Origin: a virus
Virus record (IMG/VR): IMGVR_UViG_3300017752_003462
Location: 1-22,889 of that record
Strand: one strand, 5' to 3'
DNA: 22,889 nt
Numbering within the stretch: position 1 is the first letter of the stretch; the number at the start of each line of letters is the position of its first letter. Of the stretch, positions 13,178-21,500 are shown piece by piece. A program made the position numbers and the translations under genes. Below the pieces are notes generated by a model. The model did no database searches and was not told where the DNA came from. It worked only from the letters and a program-made list of their open reading frames with translations.

Positions 13178-13432
13178 ATGAGTAAAGAAAAAGAACCAAT
13201 GCAACTAACTGCAGTAGAATTAGAGAACATTCAAAATCTTAATCAGCAGTTTATGCAAACTAAAGTTGCTATTGCTGATGCAGCAGTACAACAAAAAACA
13301 TTAATGAGTGCGTTAGAAAGTATTCAAAATTCTTTTAATGATCAAGAAAAAATTCTTGCTGAAAAATACGGTAAGAATGCAACGATTAATTTAAAAGACG
13401 GAACTGTAACGCAACCAGAAGACAAAGAATAA
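13178..13432 (+). CDS. Small coiled-coil protein (84 aa)
   Basis: The 84-residue protein has a long helical stretch (about 10-64, LTAVELENIQNLNQQFMQTK ... SFNDQEKILAEKYG) with coiled-coil-like spacing of hydrophobic residues. It ends with the beta-like NATINLKDGTVTQPEDKE. No catalytic motif or membrane segment is seen. It is the first gene after the 13145 promoter, ending 1 base before the next ATG. Small helical proteins of this build are frequent near phage head genes, but its role is unknown. Confidence 0.75.
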   Translation: MSKEKEPMQLTAVELENIQNLNQQFMQTKVAIADAAVQQKTLMSALESIQNSFNDQEKILAEKYGKNATINLKDGTVTQPEDKE

Positions 13433-13433
13433 A

Positions 13434-13967
13434 ATGGCAAAAATAAGCAACACTACGGCATACCCACAAATTGCAACATTAGATCCTGCAGATTATTTAA
13501 TACTTACTGATGCAGAAAATCAGCTAATGACAAAATCTTGTACTGTACAACAATTACAAGCACAATTTGGTATTGATACGTTAGTTGCTCATGTCGAAGT
13601 TACATCTTCACAATTACAATCTTTAGCAACATCTTCAAAAACAATTATTGCTGCTCCAGGAACAAACAAGGTTTTTGATGTATTGTCTCTTGCAGTATAT
13701 GGTCAAAAAGGTACAACAGCATATAACTTTGGAAACAATTTAGAGTTTAAATGCAGCACCACTGTATTTGCAACTTTGCCATCTGCAACTGCAAATGGTA
13801 ACGCAGACTATGCAACAAAGCTTTTTCTTGATGGGGGAGCAACAAATATAGTACTGCCTGCTAATCAACCTTTAGTTTTAACTACGAGTGGTAATCCATC
13901 ACAAGGTGACGGTAAGTTGTTTGTGAACGTGTACTATAGAATCCTAACATTAGGAACAACATTTTAA
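13434..13967 (+). CDS. Putative virion structural protein (177 aa)
   Basis: The 177-residue protein starts MAKISNTTAYPQIATLDPAD and continues YLILTDAENQLMTKSCTVQQ, the 'VSELP...DYLIGTD' style of small phage attachment modules. From about residue 65 it becomes a beta-rich domain (ETSSQLQS-like turn, KTIIAAPGTNKVFDVLSLAV, then KLFVNVYYRILTLG), like a virion-surface jelly-roll. It has low charge and no enzyme motif. It resembles the N-terminus of the 8122-8847 protein in style. Probably a minor head or tail protein. Confidence 0.65.
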   Translation: MAKISNTTAYPQIATLDPADYLILTDAENQLMTKSCTVQQLQAQFGIDTLVAHVEVTSSQLQSLATSSKTIIAAPGTNKVFDVLSLAVYGQKGTTAYNFGNNLEFKCSTTVFATLPSATANGNADYATKLFLDGGATNIVLPANQPLVLTTSGNPSQGDGKLFVNVYYRILTLGTTF

Positions 13968-13976
13968 TTTAATAGA

Positions 13977-14201
13977 TTGGACATAAGAAAAATATCCATA
14001 GGCACAGATTATAAATCTGGTGCAATGCATTATATTGTAGGCCAAGAAGTTTTGGGAGGAGGATATTCTATTCACTTGATACAACACAATAAAGAATATG
14101 AATCATATATGATATGGATTCAAAAAGAAAACGAAGTGTTGTTGTGGAAAGAATTTAAAACCACCATGCCAATCTCATTGGAATATAATATAAATTTTTA
14201 A
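13977..14201 (+). CDS. Small hypothetical protein with TTG start (74 aa)
   Basis: The frame follows the previous stop directly; TTG at 13977 is the only sensible early start. It gives MDIRKISIGTDYKSGAMHYI, with the only ATG being internal at codon 17. The protein (VGQEVLGGGYSIHLIQHNKE ... EVLLWKEFKT ... ISLEYNINF) is a compact beta-type domain of 74 residues. I recognise this DIRKISIG...YNINF layout from other phages as conserved but uncharacterised, which supports the TTG start. It is coupled to the next gene by TAATG. Confidence 0.75.
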   Translation: MDIRKISIGTDYKSGAMHYIVGQEVLGGGYSIHLIQHNKEYESYMIWIQKENEVLLWKEFKTTMPISLEYNINF

Positions 14202-14767
14202 TGCAATCACCACACTATTTTATTGTAAAACCACTAAAGGGTAAAAGGTATGATAACACTAAATCTTATGGAGACAAAGAGTTAATCATAAGTGTATCTG
14301 AAGAAGATCACACTGTTGCAAATAGGTTTGCAAAGGTAGTAAATATACCAATAGGGTATACTGGCGATATATCTATAGGTGACACAGTATTGGTTCACCA
14401 TAATGTTTTTAAATATTATAATGACATTTATGGAAGACAAAAAAGTGGACGAAGCTGGTTAAAAGACGATTTGTTTTTAGTAGATGAGTTTCAGTTTTTT
14501 TTATATAAAAAAGATAAAGACTGGAAAGCATATGATAAATATTGTTTTGTAAAACCTGTTTCTAAAAAAGATTCTTATTTTATAGGAAGCGGAGTAACAA
14601 AAGAGCCTCTACACGGCAAGTTGGTTTACATTAATAAACAGTTAGAAGCCTTAGGATTAAAGGTCGGAGACGAAATATGTTTTGAGCCACACAGTGAATA
14701 TGCATTTAAAGTAGAGGGGGAGGACTTATATAGAATGTTTACGCAAAATATTACTATAAAATTATGA
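14201..14767 (+). CDS. Tandem GroES-fold (co-chaperonin-like) protein (188 aa)
   Basis: The 188-residue protein appears to contain two GroES-like units. Unit 1 has FIVKPL (7-12), FAKVVNIP (43-50), IGDTVLVHHNVF (59-70) and a closing strand DDLFLVDEFQFFLY (89-102). Unit 2 has CFVKPV (115-120), HGKLVYIN (138-145), KVGDEICFEP (154-163) and EGEDLYRMFTQNITI (172-186). These follow the order in GroES: KPL/V strand, GKV strand, VGDxVxF strand, GxxYxxM...I end. A clear mobile loop with an Ile-Val-Leu tripeptide is not visible in either unit. It is coupled to its neighbours (TAATG upstream, ATGA downstream) inside the packaging operon. It could assist capsid assembly as a T4 gp31-like factor or be a structural use of the fold. 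Confidence 0.65.
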   Translation: MQSPHYFIVKPLKGKRYDNTKSYGDKELIISVSEEDHTVANRFAKVVNIPIGYTGDISIGDTVLVHHNVFKYYNDIYGRQKSGRSWLKDDLFLVDEFQFFLYKKDKDWKAYDKYCFVKPVSKKDSYFIGSGVTKEPLHGKLVYINKQLEALGLKVGDEICFEPHSEYAFKVEGEDLYRMFTQNITIKL

Positions 14768-15333
14768 TATATATAATAGATAATTTTTTAGACAAAGATT
14801 TTTTAAAGGTAACTCAAAATTATTTAAACGAACCTTTTCAAAAAGTTATTTCTGGAGAAAAAGATTTTTATGTTTTAGACTCAAATGAAGATTTTGATAA
14901 ATATATTTTAAGTTTACTCGAACAAAAAGAAGGGGTAGAATTAGAAAACATATTAAGTTTTTTTAGAATTGCCACAGATGAGTTAGACACTAACTGGAGA
15001 ATTCATTCTGATTTAAACATAAAAGGAGAAAGACCTGATCGTGCTATTGTATTGTATTTATCACCTAAAGAACTTGAAGAGTTACATGGAACAGCTTTTT
15101 GGGAACATGATATTTATGGTAAAGATTTACCACCTGAAATTACAGATGAAGAATATGATAGAATGCTCAAAGCTGATGCTGAGATTTTAGAAAAATGGAG
15201 GTTAAGTTCTGTGATTGGATATGAAGAAAATAGATTACTATCTTATCCTTCCAGTTATTTCCATAGTAAATTTCCTAATAAAGGATGGTCTTCAGGTAGA
15301 AAAGTATTTGTAATGTTTTATAAATTTAAGTAA
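14764..15333 (+). CDS. 2-oxoglutarate/Fe(II)-dependent oxygenase-like protein (prolyl-hydroxylase type)
   Basis: Members of this family oxidise a substrate using 2-oxoglutarate, O2 and Fe(II). The 189-residue protein has the expected double-stranded beta-helix signature. The H-x-D iron ligands are in NWRIHSDLNI (H81, D83), the distal His is in SSYFHSKFP (H167), and the 2-oxoglutarate-binding Arg follows 12 residues later (R179 in SSGRKVFVMFY). Strands RAIVLYLSP and GTAFWEHDIYG fit the core. The N-terminus IYIIDNFLDKDFL also matches this class. It overlaps the co-chaperonin-like gene by 4 bases (ATGA) and the small-terminase candidate by 1 (TAATG). The substrate is unknown; a protein of the head or packaging machinery is possible from context. 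Confidence 0.75.
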   Translation: MIYIIDNFLDKDFLKVTQNYLNEPFQKVISGEKDFYVLDSNEDFDKYILSLLEQKEGVELENILSFFRIATDELDTNWRIHSDLNIKGERPDRAIVLYLSPKELEELHGTAFWEHDIYGKDLPPEITDEEYDRMLKADAEILEKWRLSSVIGYEENRLLSYPSSYFHSKFPNKGWSSGRKVFVMFYKFK

Positions 15334-15605
15334 TGGATACTAAAGCACTTAAAATAAAAATAATAGATGCAGGTCAAAAGGCTGTAGATGAATTAATAAA
15401 TGTAGCTAAAGAAAAAATAGTAACAGGAACAGAAGATGATGTATCGGCAGATAGATTAAAAAATGCAGCAGCTACAAAAAAACTTGCAATTTTTGATGCC
15501 TTTGAAATATTAAAAAGAATAGAAGAGGAGAAAGATAGGTTAGAAGGAAAAGAAACTAAAAAAAATAACTTACCAAAAGGATTTGCAGAAAGAAATTCAA
15601 AATAA
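15333..15605 (+). CDS. Candidate small terminase subunit (90 aa)
   Basis: The 90-residue protein is helical and charged: TKALKIKIIDAGQKAVDELI, then VAKEKIVTGTEDDVSADRLK and a coiled-coil-like AIFDAFEILKRIEEEKDRLE. It lies immediately before TerL, overlapping its start by 23 bases. That is the usual location of a small terminase that recognises phage DNA and regulates the large subunit. No helix-turn-helix is obvious, so the assignment rests mainly on position, size and helical build. Confidence 0.55.
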   Translation: MDTKALKIKIIDAGQKAVDELINVAKEKIVTGTEDDVSADRLKNAAATKKLAIFDAFEILKRIEEEKDRLEGKETKKNNLPKGFAERNSK

Positions 15606-17832
15606 CTTATATACAGTTTTGCATAATGCAATTCCAGCTAAGGTTGTTTCTACAAAAAACAGACACAAATCTTGGCAGTATGGTTATGATGAAAAATATA
15701 ATATTGTAATAATATCCAGAGATGGAACTATTGGTGAAATATACAATATAAATGGTTTAAGAATTGCCTTACCAAGTACACCAAAAAATATATATAAAAG
15801 ATCTAATTCTAAAATAGATCAGTATTGGGAGGCTAAAGAATTTTCAAAAGAATTAAAAAAAATATCTACCATATTTGTTTGGCATCAAATGTCTAATGAC
15901 TTTAAAAATCAATGGGTAGATTATATTGAGGAAGAATTTAACAGAAGAGAAAAAGGTTTTTGGTTCTACAATAATGGTATACCTACATATATAACAGGGT
16001 CTCATTACATGTATTTACAGTGGACAAAAATTGATGTTGGGCTACCTGATTTTAGAGAAGCTAATAGAATATTTTACATATACTGGGAAGCTTGTAAAGC
16101 AGACAAAAGAAGTTTCGGTATTTGTTATTTAAAAATAAGGCGGTCAGGTTTTTCTTACATGGGTTCTGAAGAGTGTGTAAACATGGCAACTCTCGCAAAA
16201 GACTCGAGAGTAGGAATACTATCTAAAACAGGTAGTGATGCTAAAAAAATGTTTACTGATAAAGTTGTTCCTATATCTAATAACTATCCTTTCTTTTTTA
16301 AACCCATACAAGATGGTATGGATAAGCCCAAAACTGAATTAGCATTTAGAGTACCCGCTTCTAAAATTACCAAAAAGAATATGTTTGAAATAGAAGAGGA
16401 AGAGCTTGAGGGCTTAGACACTACTATTGATTGGAAAAACACTTCTGATAACAGTTATGATGGAGAAAAATTAAAACTTTTAATTCATGATGAAAGTGGC
16501 AAATGGGAAAAACCTGAAAATATTTTAAATAACTGGCGTGTTACAAAGACATGCTTGAGATTAGGTAGCAAAGTTATTGGCAAATGTATGATGGGTTCTA
16601 CTTCAAATGCTTTAGATAAAGGTGGTAGAAACTTTAAGAATTTATTTTACGATTCAGATGTTAACAAAAGAAATTCAAATGGTCAAACTAAAAGCGGATT
16701 ATATTCACTTTTTGTTCCTATGGAATGGAACATGGAAGGGTTTATAGATAGATATGGTATGCCTGTTTTTGAAACTCCAGAAACAAAAGTTATGGGAATC
16801 GATGGAGAGTATATTGATCAGGGTTCTGTTACTTATTGGCAAAACGAAGTTGACTCTTTAAAAAATGATCCAGATGCTTTAAATGAATTTTATCGACAGT
16901 TCCCTCGCTCTGAATCTCATGCCTTTAGAGATGAAAGTAAACAATCTATATTTAATTTAACTAAAATATATCAACAAATAGATTATAATGATTCCTTAAT
17001 TAAAGACCATTTTATAACTCAGGGATCTTTTAGTTGGAAAAATGGGATAAAAGATTCCCAGGTAATATGGACTCCAAATAAAAGAGGAAGATTTTTTGTA
17101 ACTTACATGCCGAAAGTTGCGTTGCAAAACAATGTAATAAAAAAGAATGGCAGATTTTTACCAGGAAACGAACATTTAGGTTCATTTGGCTGTGATTCTT
17201 ATGACATTTCGGGAGTGGTAGTTGGTAAAGGATCTAATGGTTCTTTGCACGGACTTACAAAATTTAGTATGGAAGAAATGCCAAGTAATCATTTCTTTTT
17301 AGAATATATTGCAAGACCTCAAACTGCAGAGATATTTTTTGAAGAAGTTTTAATGGCTTGTTTTTTTTATGGAATGCCAATTTTGTGTGAGAATAACAAA
17401 CCAAGATTACTGTATCATTTTAAAAATAGAGGATACAGAGAGTTTTGTTTAAACAGACCTGACAAAAATTATTCTAAACTTTCAAAAACAGAAAGAGAAT
17501 TAGGTGGAATACCTAATACTTCTGAAGATGTAAAGCAGTCGCATGCAGCAGCTATTGAGTCTCACATAGAAAAGTATGTGGGAATTGATGAGCAAGGTAT
17601 ATATAGAACAGAAGGTGATATGGGTGATATGTATTTTCAAAGAACTTTAGAGGATTGGGCAAAGTTTGATATCTCAAACCGAACAAAGTTTGATGCATCT
17701 ATTAGTTCTGGATTAGCAATTATGGCTAATCAAAAACACTTATATACACCGTCAAAAGAAAAAAAGAAAATAAGCATTAAATTTGCAACATATAACAATA
17801 CTGATTCTCGCAGTATAATAAATAATAAATGA
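15583..17832 (+). CDS. terL: Large terminase subunit (TerL)
   Basis: TerL pumps DNA into the prohead and cuts concatemers. The 749-residue protein has an N-terminal region with WFYNNGIPTYITGSHYMYLQ (127-146). A non-standard Walker A, KIRRSGFSY (184-192), follows, lacking the usual GKT/S, with a Walker B plus catalytic Glu LKLLIHDESGKW (297-308, D303/E304). The C-terminal RNase H-like nuclease shows FGCDSYD (D538), ILCENN (E603) and a conserved tail IPNTSEDVKQSHAAAIESHI. The long build resembles terminases of large Bacteroidetes podoviruses. The start is TTG at 15583 after AAAAGG; another in-frame TTG at 15619 is possible. The TGA stop overlaps the portal ATG (ATGA). Confidence 0.9.
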   Translation: MQKEIQNNLYTVLHNAIPAKVVSTKNRHKSWQYGYDEKYNIVIISRDGTIGEIYNINGLRIALPSTPKNIYKRSNSKIDQYWEAKEFSKELKKISTIFVWHQMSNDFKNQWVDYIEEEFNRREKGFWFYNNGIPTYITGSHYMYLQWTKIDVGLPDFREANRIFYIYWEACKADKRSFGICYLKIRRSGFSYMGSEECVNMATLAKDSRVGILSKTGSDAKKMFTDKVVPISNNYPFFFKPIQDGMDKPKTELAFRVPASKITKKNMFEIEEEELEGLDTTIDWKNTSDNSYDGEKLKLLIHDESGKWEKPENILNNWRVTKTCLRLGSKVIGKCMMGSTSNALDKGGRNFKNLFYDSDVNKRNSNGQTKSGLYSLFVPMEWNMEGFIDRYGMPVFETPETKVMGIDGEYIDQGSVTYWQNEVDSLKNDPDALNEFYRQFPRSESHAFRDESKQSIFNLTKIYQQIDYNDSLIKDHFITQGSFSWKNGIKDSQVIWTPNKRGRFFVTYMPKVALQNNVIKKNGRFLPGNEHLGSFGCDSYDISGVVVGKGSNGSLHGLTKFSMEEMPSNHFFLEYIARPQTAEIFFEEVLMACFFYGMPILCENNKPRLLYHFKNRGYREFCLNRPDKNYSKLSKTERELGGIPNTSEDVKQSHAAAIESHIEKYVGIDEQGIYRTEGDMGDMYFQRTLEDWAKFDISNRTKFDASISSGLAIMANQKHLYTPSKEKKKISIKFATYNNTDSRSIINNK

Positions 17833-20264
17833 AAGAGGTAAAAATAGAAATCAATCAAGCCGCTTTCCCTGATCAGTTTGTTACTGACGCACAGAAAGAC
17901 TCCATGGAATATGGCCTCCAAGTTGGACAGGCTATACAATATGAGTGGTTCAGAAGAGATAATGGCTCGTGTCGGTTTTTTGATCAATGGGGGGAGTTTA
18001 ATCGTTTGAGGCTTTACGCACGTGGAGAACAATCGGTGGCTAAGTATAAAAATGAAATAGCAGTTGATGGAGATTTAAGTTATCTTAATTTAGATTGGAC
18101 ACCTGTTCCTATAATTCCAAAGTTTGTTGACATTGTAGTAAATGGTTTAAATGACCGTCTATTTAAAGTAAAAACTTTTGCTGAAGACGCTATGTCTGCA
18201 GAGAAAAGGGATGAGTTCCAAAGAGAAATTGAAGGTGAAATGATTGCAAAACCTTTGTTTCAACAAATAGAAGAAGATTTTGATATAAATGTATTTCAAA
18301 CTGAAGAGTCTGAACTTCCTACAAATGAAGAAGAGTTGCAACTTTTTATGCAACTTAAATATAAACCAGCTATAGAAATAGCAGCAGAAGAAGCTGTAGA
18401 TACTATTTTAAGTCAAAATCAATATCAAGAAACAAGAAAAAGATGTGACTATGATTTAATGACTCTTGGAGTTAGTATGGCTAAACATCAATTTTTGCCT
18501 GGTCAAGGTATTCAAATAGATTATGTCGATCCAGCTAATGTTGTTTATAGTTATACTGAAGACCCTTATTTTAAAGATTGTTTTTATTGGGGAGAAATAA
18601 AAACCATACCAATGACAGAGTTGGTAAAAATAGATCCTAACATATCTAATGAAGATATGGACAAAATTGCCAAGTACAGTCAGTCTTGGTATAATTATTA
18701 TAATACTTCTCAGTATAACGAAAACTCTATGTTTTATAGAGACACGTGTACATTACTTTATTTTAATTATAAAACAACTCATTCATTTGTTTACAAGAAA
18801 AAACAAATGGCAGACGGAACTTTTAAAGTAGTTGCTAAAGACGACACATTTAATCCACCTCAAGAAATGATGGATGAAGGTAGTTTTGAAAGAGTTGAAA
18901 AGAAAATAGAAGTATGGTATGATGGTATAATGGTGATGGGAACAAATATTATGCTTAAATGGGAACTTGCAGAAAACATGGTTAGACCAAAGTCTGCTTC
19001 TCAATTTGCATATCCTAATTATGTTGCTGTTGCTCCCAGAATGTATAAAGGAAATTATGAATCTTTAGTAAGACGCATGATTCCTTTTGCCGATCTTATT
19101 CAAGTAACACATTTAAAAATACAACAAGTTGTAGCTCGAGTAGTTCCAGATGGTGTATTTATAGATGCTGATGGTTTAAATGAAGTTGATTTAGGAACAG
19201 GAAATGCATACAATCCTGAAGATGCATTGCGACTATACTTTCAAACAGGTAGTGTAGTTGGTAGATCTTACACACAAGATGGTGAGTTTAATAATGCAAG
19301 AGTTCCAATACAACAATTAACTTCAAGTAGTGGTGCTGGTAAGCTTCAAATGCTTATTGGTAACTATAATCATTACTTAGATATGATACGCACTGTAACA
19401 GGCCTTAATGAAGCGAGAGATGCTTCATCACCAAACCCTGAAGCTTTAGTAGGTATTCAAAAATTAGCAGCACTAAGCTCAAACACAGCAACTCGACATA
19501 TATTAAACGGAAGTTTATACTTGACTAAAAGATTAGCGGAAGGTGTTATTGTTAGAACTGCTGATGTGATGCAATATTCTGAATTTAAAGATCAGTTTGC
19601 TATGCAGATTGGTAAATATAATTTAAGACTATTAGAAGATTTAAAAGATTTTTATATATATGACTTTGGTATTTTCTTAGAAATGTCTCCAGATGAAGAA
19701 GAAAAGCAAATGCTTGAACAAAACATTCAGATGGCTTTATCTAAACAAGATATAAATTTAGAGGATGCTATTGACATAAGAGAAATTCATAATTTAAAAA
19801 TGGCTAATCAACTTTTAAAAGTTAAAAGAAAAAGAAAGGCCGAGGCTGAACAGCAACAAATTCAGCAGCAACAAGCTGCTCAGGCAGAAATGCAACAACA
19901 ACAGTTTATGGCTCAAGCTCAAATGGAGCAGCAAAAAGCTCAAATGGATCTTCAAAACAAAATGCAATTAAAGCAAAATGAAATTGCAATGGATATTGAA
20001 AAACTTAAAAGTGAAGCAACATTAAAAGCTCAACTAATGCAAGTAGAGTTTAATTATAATTTACAATTAAGAGGGATGGAGCAATCTCAAATTGATGATA
20101 GAGAGAAGGCAAAAGAAAAAGGTAAAGCAGATAGAATTACAATGGCTAATACACAGCAATCAAAAATGATTGAACAAAGAAAAAGAAACTTACCTCCAAT
20201 AAATTTTGAATCTAACGAAGACAGTTTAGATGGTTTTGATCTTGCTGAATTTAATCCAAGATAG
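17829..20264 (+). CDS. Portal protein (811 aa)
   Basis: Portals form the dodecameric ring through which DNA enters and leaves the head. The 811-residue protein follows TerL with a 4-base overlap and precedes a scaffold candidate and the capsid gene, the classic order. Features fitting a portal are the long helical and beta wing and stem region and the segment MLIGNYNHYLDMIRTVTGLN, which reads like the portal stem and tunnel helices. A long Gln-rich coiled coil (about 666-765, QQQIQQQQAAQAEMQQQQ, then EMQQQK-like repeats) resembles a barrel extension. It ends with an acidic DSLDGFDLAEFNPR. The assignment rests on size, order and general pattern. Confidence 0.85.
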   Translation: MKEVKIEINQAAFPDQFVTDAQKDSMEYGLQVGQAIQYEWFRRDNGSCRFFDQWGEFNRLRLYARGEQSVAKYKNEIAVDGDLSYLNLDWTPVPIIPKFVDIVVNGLNDRLFKVKTFAEDAMSAEKRDEFQREIEGEMIAKPLFQQIEEDFDINVFQTEESELPTNEEELQLFMQLKYKPAIEIAAEEAVDTILSQNQYQETRKRCDYDLMTLGVSMAKHQFLPGQGIQIDYVDPANVVYSYTEDPYFKDCFYWGEIKTIPMTELVKIDPNISNEDMDKIAKYSQSWYNYYNTSQYNENSMFYRDTCTLLYFNYKTTHSFVYKKKQMADGTFKVVAKDDTFNPPQEMMDEGSFERVEKKIEVWYDGIMVMGTNIMLKWELAENMVRPKSASQFAYPNYVAVAPRMYKGNYESLVRRMIPFADLIQVTHLKIQQVVARVVPDGVFIDADGLNEVDLGTGNAYNPEDALRLYFQTGSVVGRSYTQDGEFNNARVPIQQLTSSSGAGKLQMLIGNYNHYLDMIRTVTGLNEARDASSPNPEALVGIQKLAALSSNTATRHILNGSLYLTKRLAEGVIVRTADVMQYSEFKDQFAMQIGKYNLRLLEDLKDFYIYDFGIFLEMSPDEEEKQMLEQNIQMALSKQDINLEDAIDIREIHNLKMANQLLKVKRKRKAEAEQQQIQQQQAAQAEMQQQQFMAQAQMEQQKAQMDLQNKMQLKQNEIAMDIEKLKSEATLKAQLMQVEFNYNLQLRGMEQSQIDDREKAKEKGKADRITMANTQQSKMIEQRKRNLPPINFESNEDSLDGFDLAEFNPR

Positions 20265-20296
20265 TAATAGTCTAAAATTATATAGAAAATAATATA

Positions 20297-20304
20297 TAAA
20301 TTTG
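20297..20304 (+). promoter_or_regulatory. -7 promoter element for scaffold/capsid genes (TAAATTTG)
   Basis: TAAATTTG matches TAnnTTTG in the context TATATAAATTTG. It is followed by TAAAAAATAAAATTAAATAA before the ATG at 20326. It lies in the 61-base gap after the portal stop and gives the capsid genes a promoter of their own. No -33 box is visible. Confidence 0.6.
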
Positions 20305-20325
20305 TAAAAAATAAAATTAAATAAA

Positions 20326-21480
20326 ATGGAATTTAAAGTAAAAGAAGTTGGTCAAGGACAAGAAAAGTCTAAAGCTGAAATAGAAGAGAAACTATTAAAT
20401 GAGCATCAAGATAAAATAGAAACTCAGGAAGACGTTGATCTTAAAAAAGTTGAAAGTGTAGATATTTCTGAAACTAAAGACCCTGAGTCAGTTGACTCAA
20501 TAAAAGATAATATTGGTTTAAAAACCGAAGAAACTCCGTCATCAGGAGTAAATGATGAAAACGTTCTTTCATATATTAAAGAAAGGTACAATAAAGAAAT
20601 AAATTCAGTTGATGAATTGTTTGAAACAAGAGAAACAAACGAGGATTTACCTGAAGATGTTTTAAAGTATTTTGAGTATAAAAAAGAAACAGGTCGTGGC
20701 ATTGAAGACTTTTATAAATTACAAAAGAACTACAATGACATGGACGATGATTCAGTATTAGCTGACTACTATAGTATTCAAGAAGAAGGTCTTGATGCGA
20801 TAGATATAATTGATTTAATGGACGATAAGTTTGGATTCGATGTTGATGAAGACGAAGAAAAAGACATTAAAAAAAGAAAGTTAGCTAAAAAAAGAGAGCT
20901 TGCTAAAGCACGTAAGTACTTTAATGAACAGAAAGATAAGTATAAAATCCCTCTTGAGTCAAGTGGGGGTGGATTATCTGAAGATCAAGAAACACAACTT
21001 ACTGCTTATCAGGATTATATAAAAGAATCTGATACTATTGCTGAGGAAAACAAAAAGCGATACAGTTATTTTTTAGATCGAACTAAACAAGTGTTTAACG
21101 AAGATTTCAAAGGTTTTGAATTTAACGTGGGCGATTCAAAAATTAACTACAAACCAGGTACTAAAGAAGAATTGATGAACAAGCAATCAGATGTTAACAA
21201 TTTTGTCGGCAAATTTTTAGACGACAAAGGTTTAATTGAAGATGCTAAAGGATACCATAGAGCCTTATCGGTTGCTATGAATCCTGAAAAGTTTGCACAG
21301 TTTTTTTATGAACAAGGTGTAGCAGCAGCTGTGGATGATGTTACTCGTAAATCCAAAAATATAAATATGGATATACGGAAATCACCGCAATTGTCTACAA
21401 AAGATGGTTTGAAAATACGCTCAGTTGGAGATAAAAGTAGTGGACGAGGACTTAAAATTAGAAGTATTAATAAAAGTTAA
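20326..21480 (+). CDS. Putative capsid scaffolding protein (384 aa)
   Basis: The 384-residue protein lies between portal and major capsid protein, the usual site of the scaffold. It is very acidic in the first about 190 residues (KAEIEEKLLNEHQDKIETQE ... DDKFGFDVDEDEEKDIKKRK), then helical, with a basic C-terminal tail carrying GLKIRS twice (361-366 and 375-380). An acidic coiled body with a basic C-terminal tip is characteristic of phage scaffolds, whose tip contacts the capsid protein. No protease motif is visible, so a separate or host protease may be needed if it is removed by cleavage. Function is inferred from order and composition. Confidence 0.7.
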   Translation: MEFKVKEVGQGQEKSKAEIEEKLLNEHQDKIETQEDVDLKKVESVDISETKDPESVDSIKDNIGLKTEETPSSGVNDENVLSYIKERYNKEINSVDELFETRETNEDLPEDVLKYFEYKKETGRGIEDFYKLQKNYNDMDDDSVLADYYSIQEEGLDAIDIIDLMDDKFGFDVDEDEEKDIKKRKLAKKRELAKARKYFNEQKDKYKIPLESSGGGLSEDQETQLTAYQDYIKESDTIAEENKKRYSYFLDRTKQVFNEDFKGFEFNVGDSKINYKPGTKEELMNKQSDVNNFVGKFLDDKGLIEDAKGYHRALSVAMNPEKFAQFFYEQGVAAAVDDVTRKSKNINMDIRKSPQLSTKDGLKIRSVGDKSSGRGLKIRSINKS

Positions 21481-21500
21481 AAATTTAAAAAAGAAAAATT

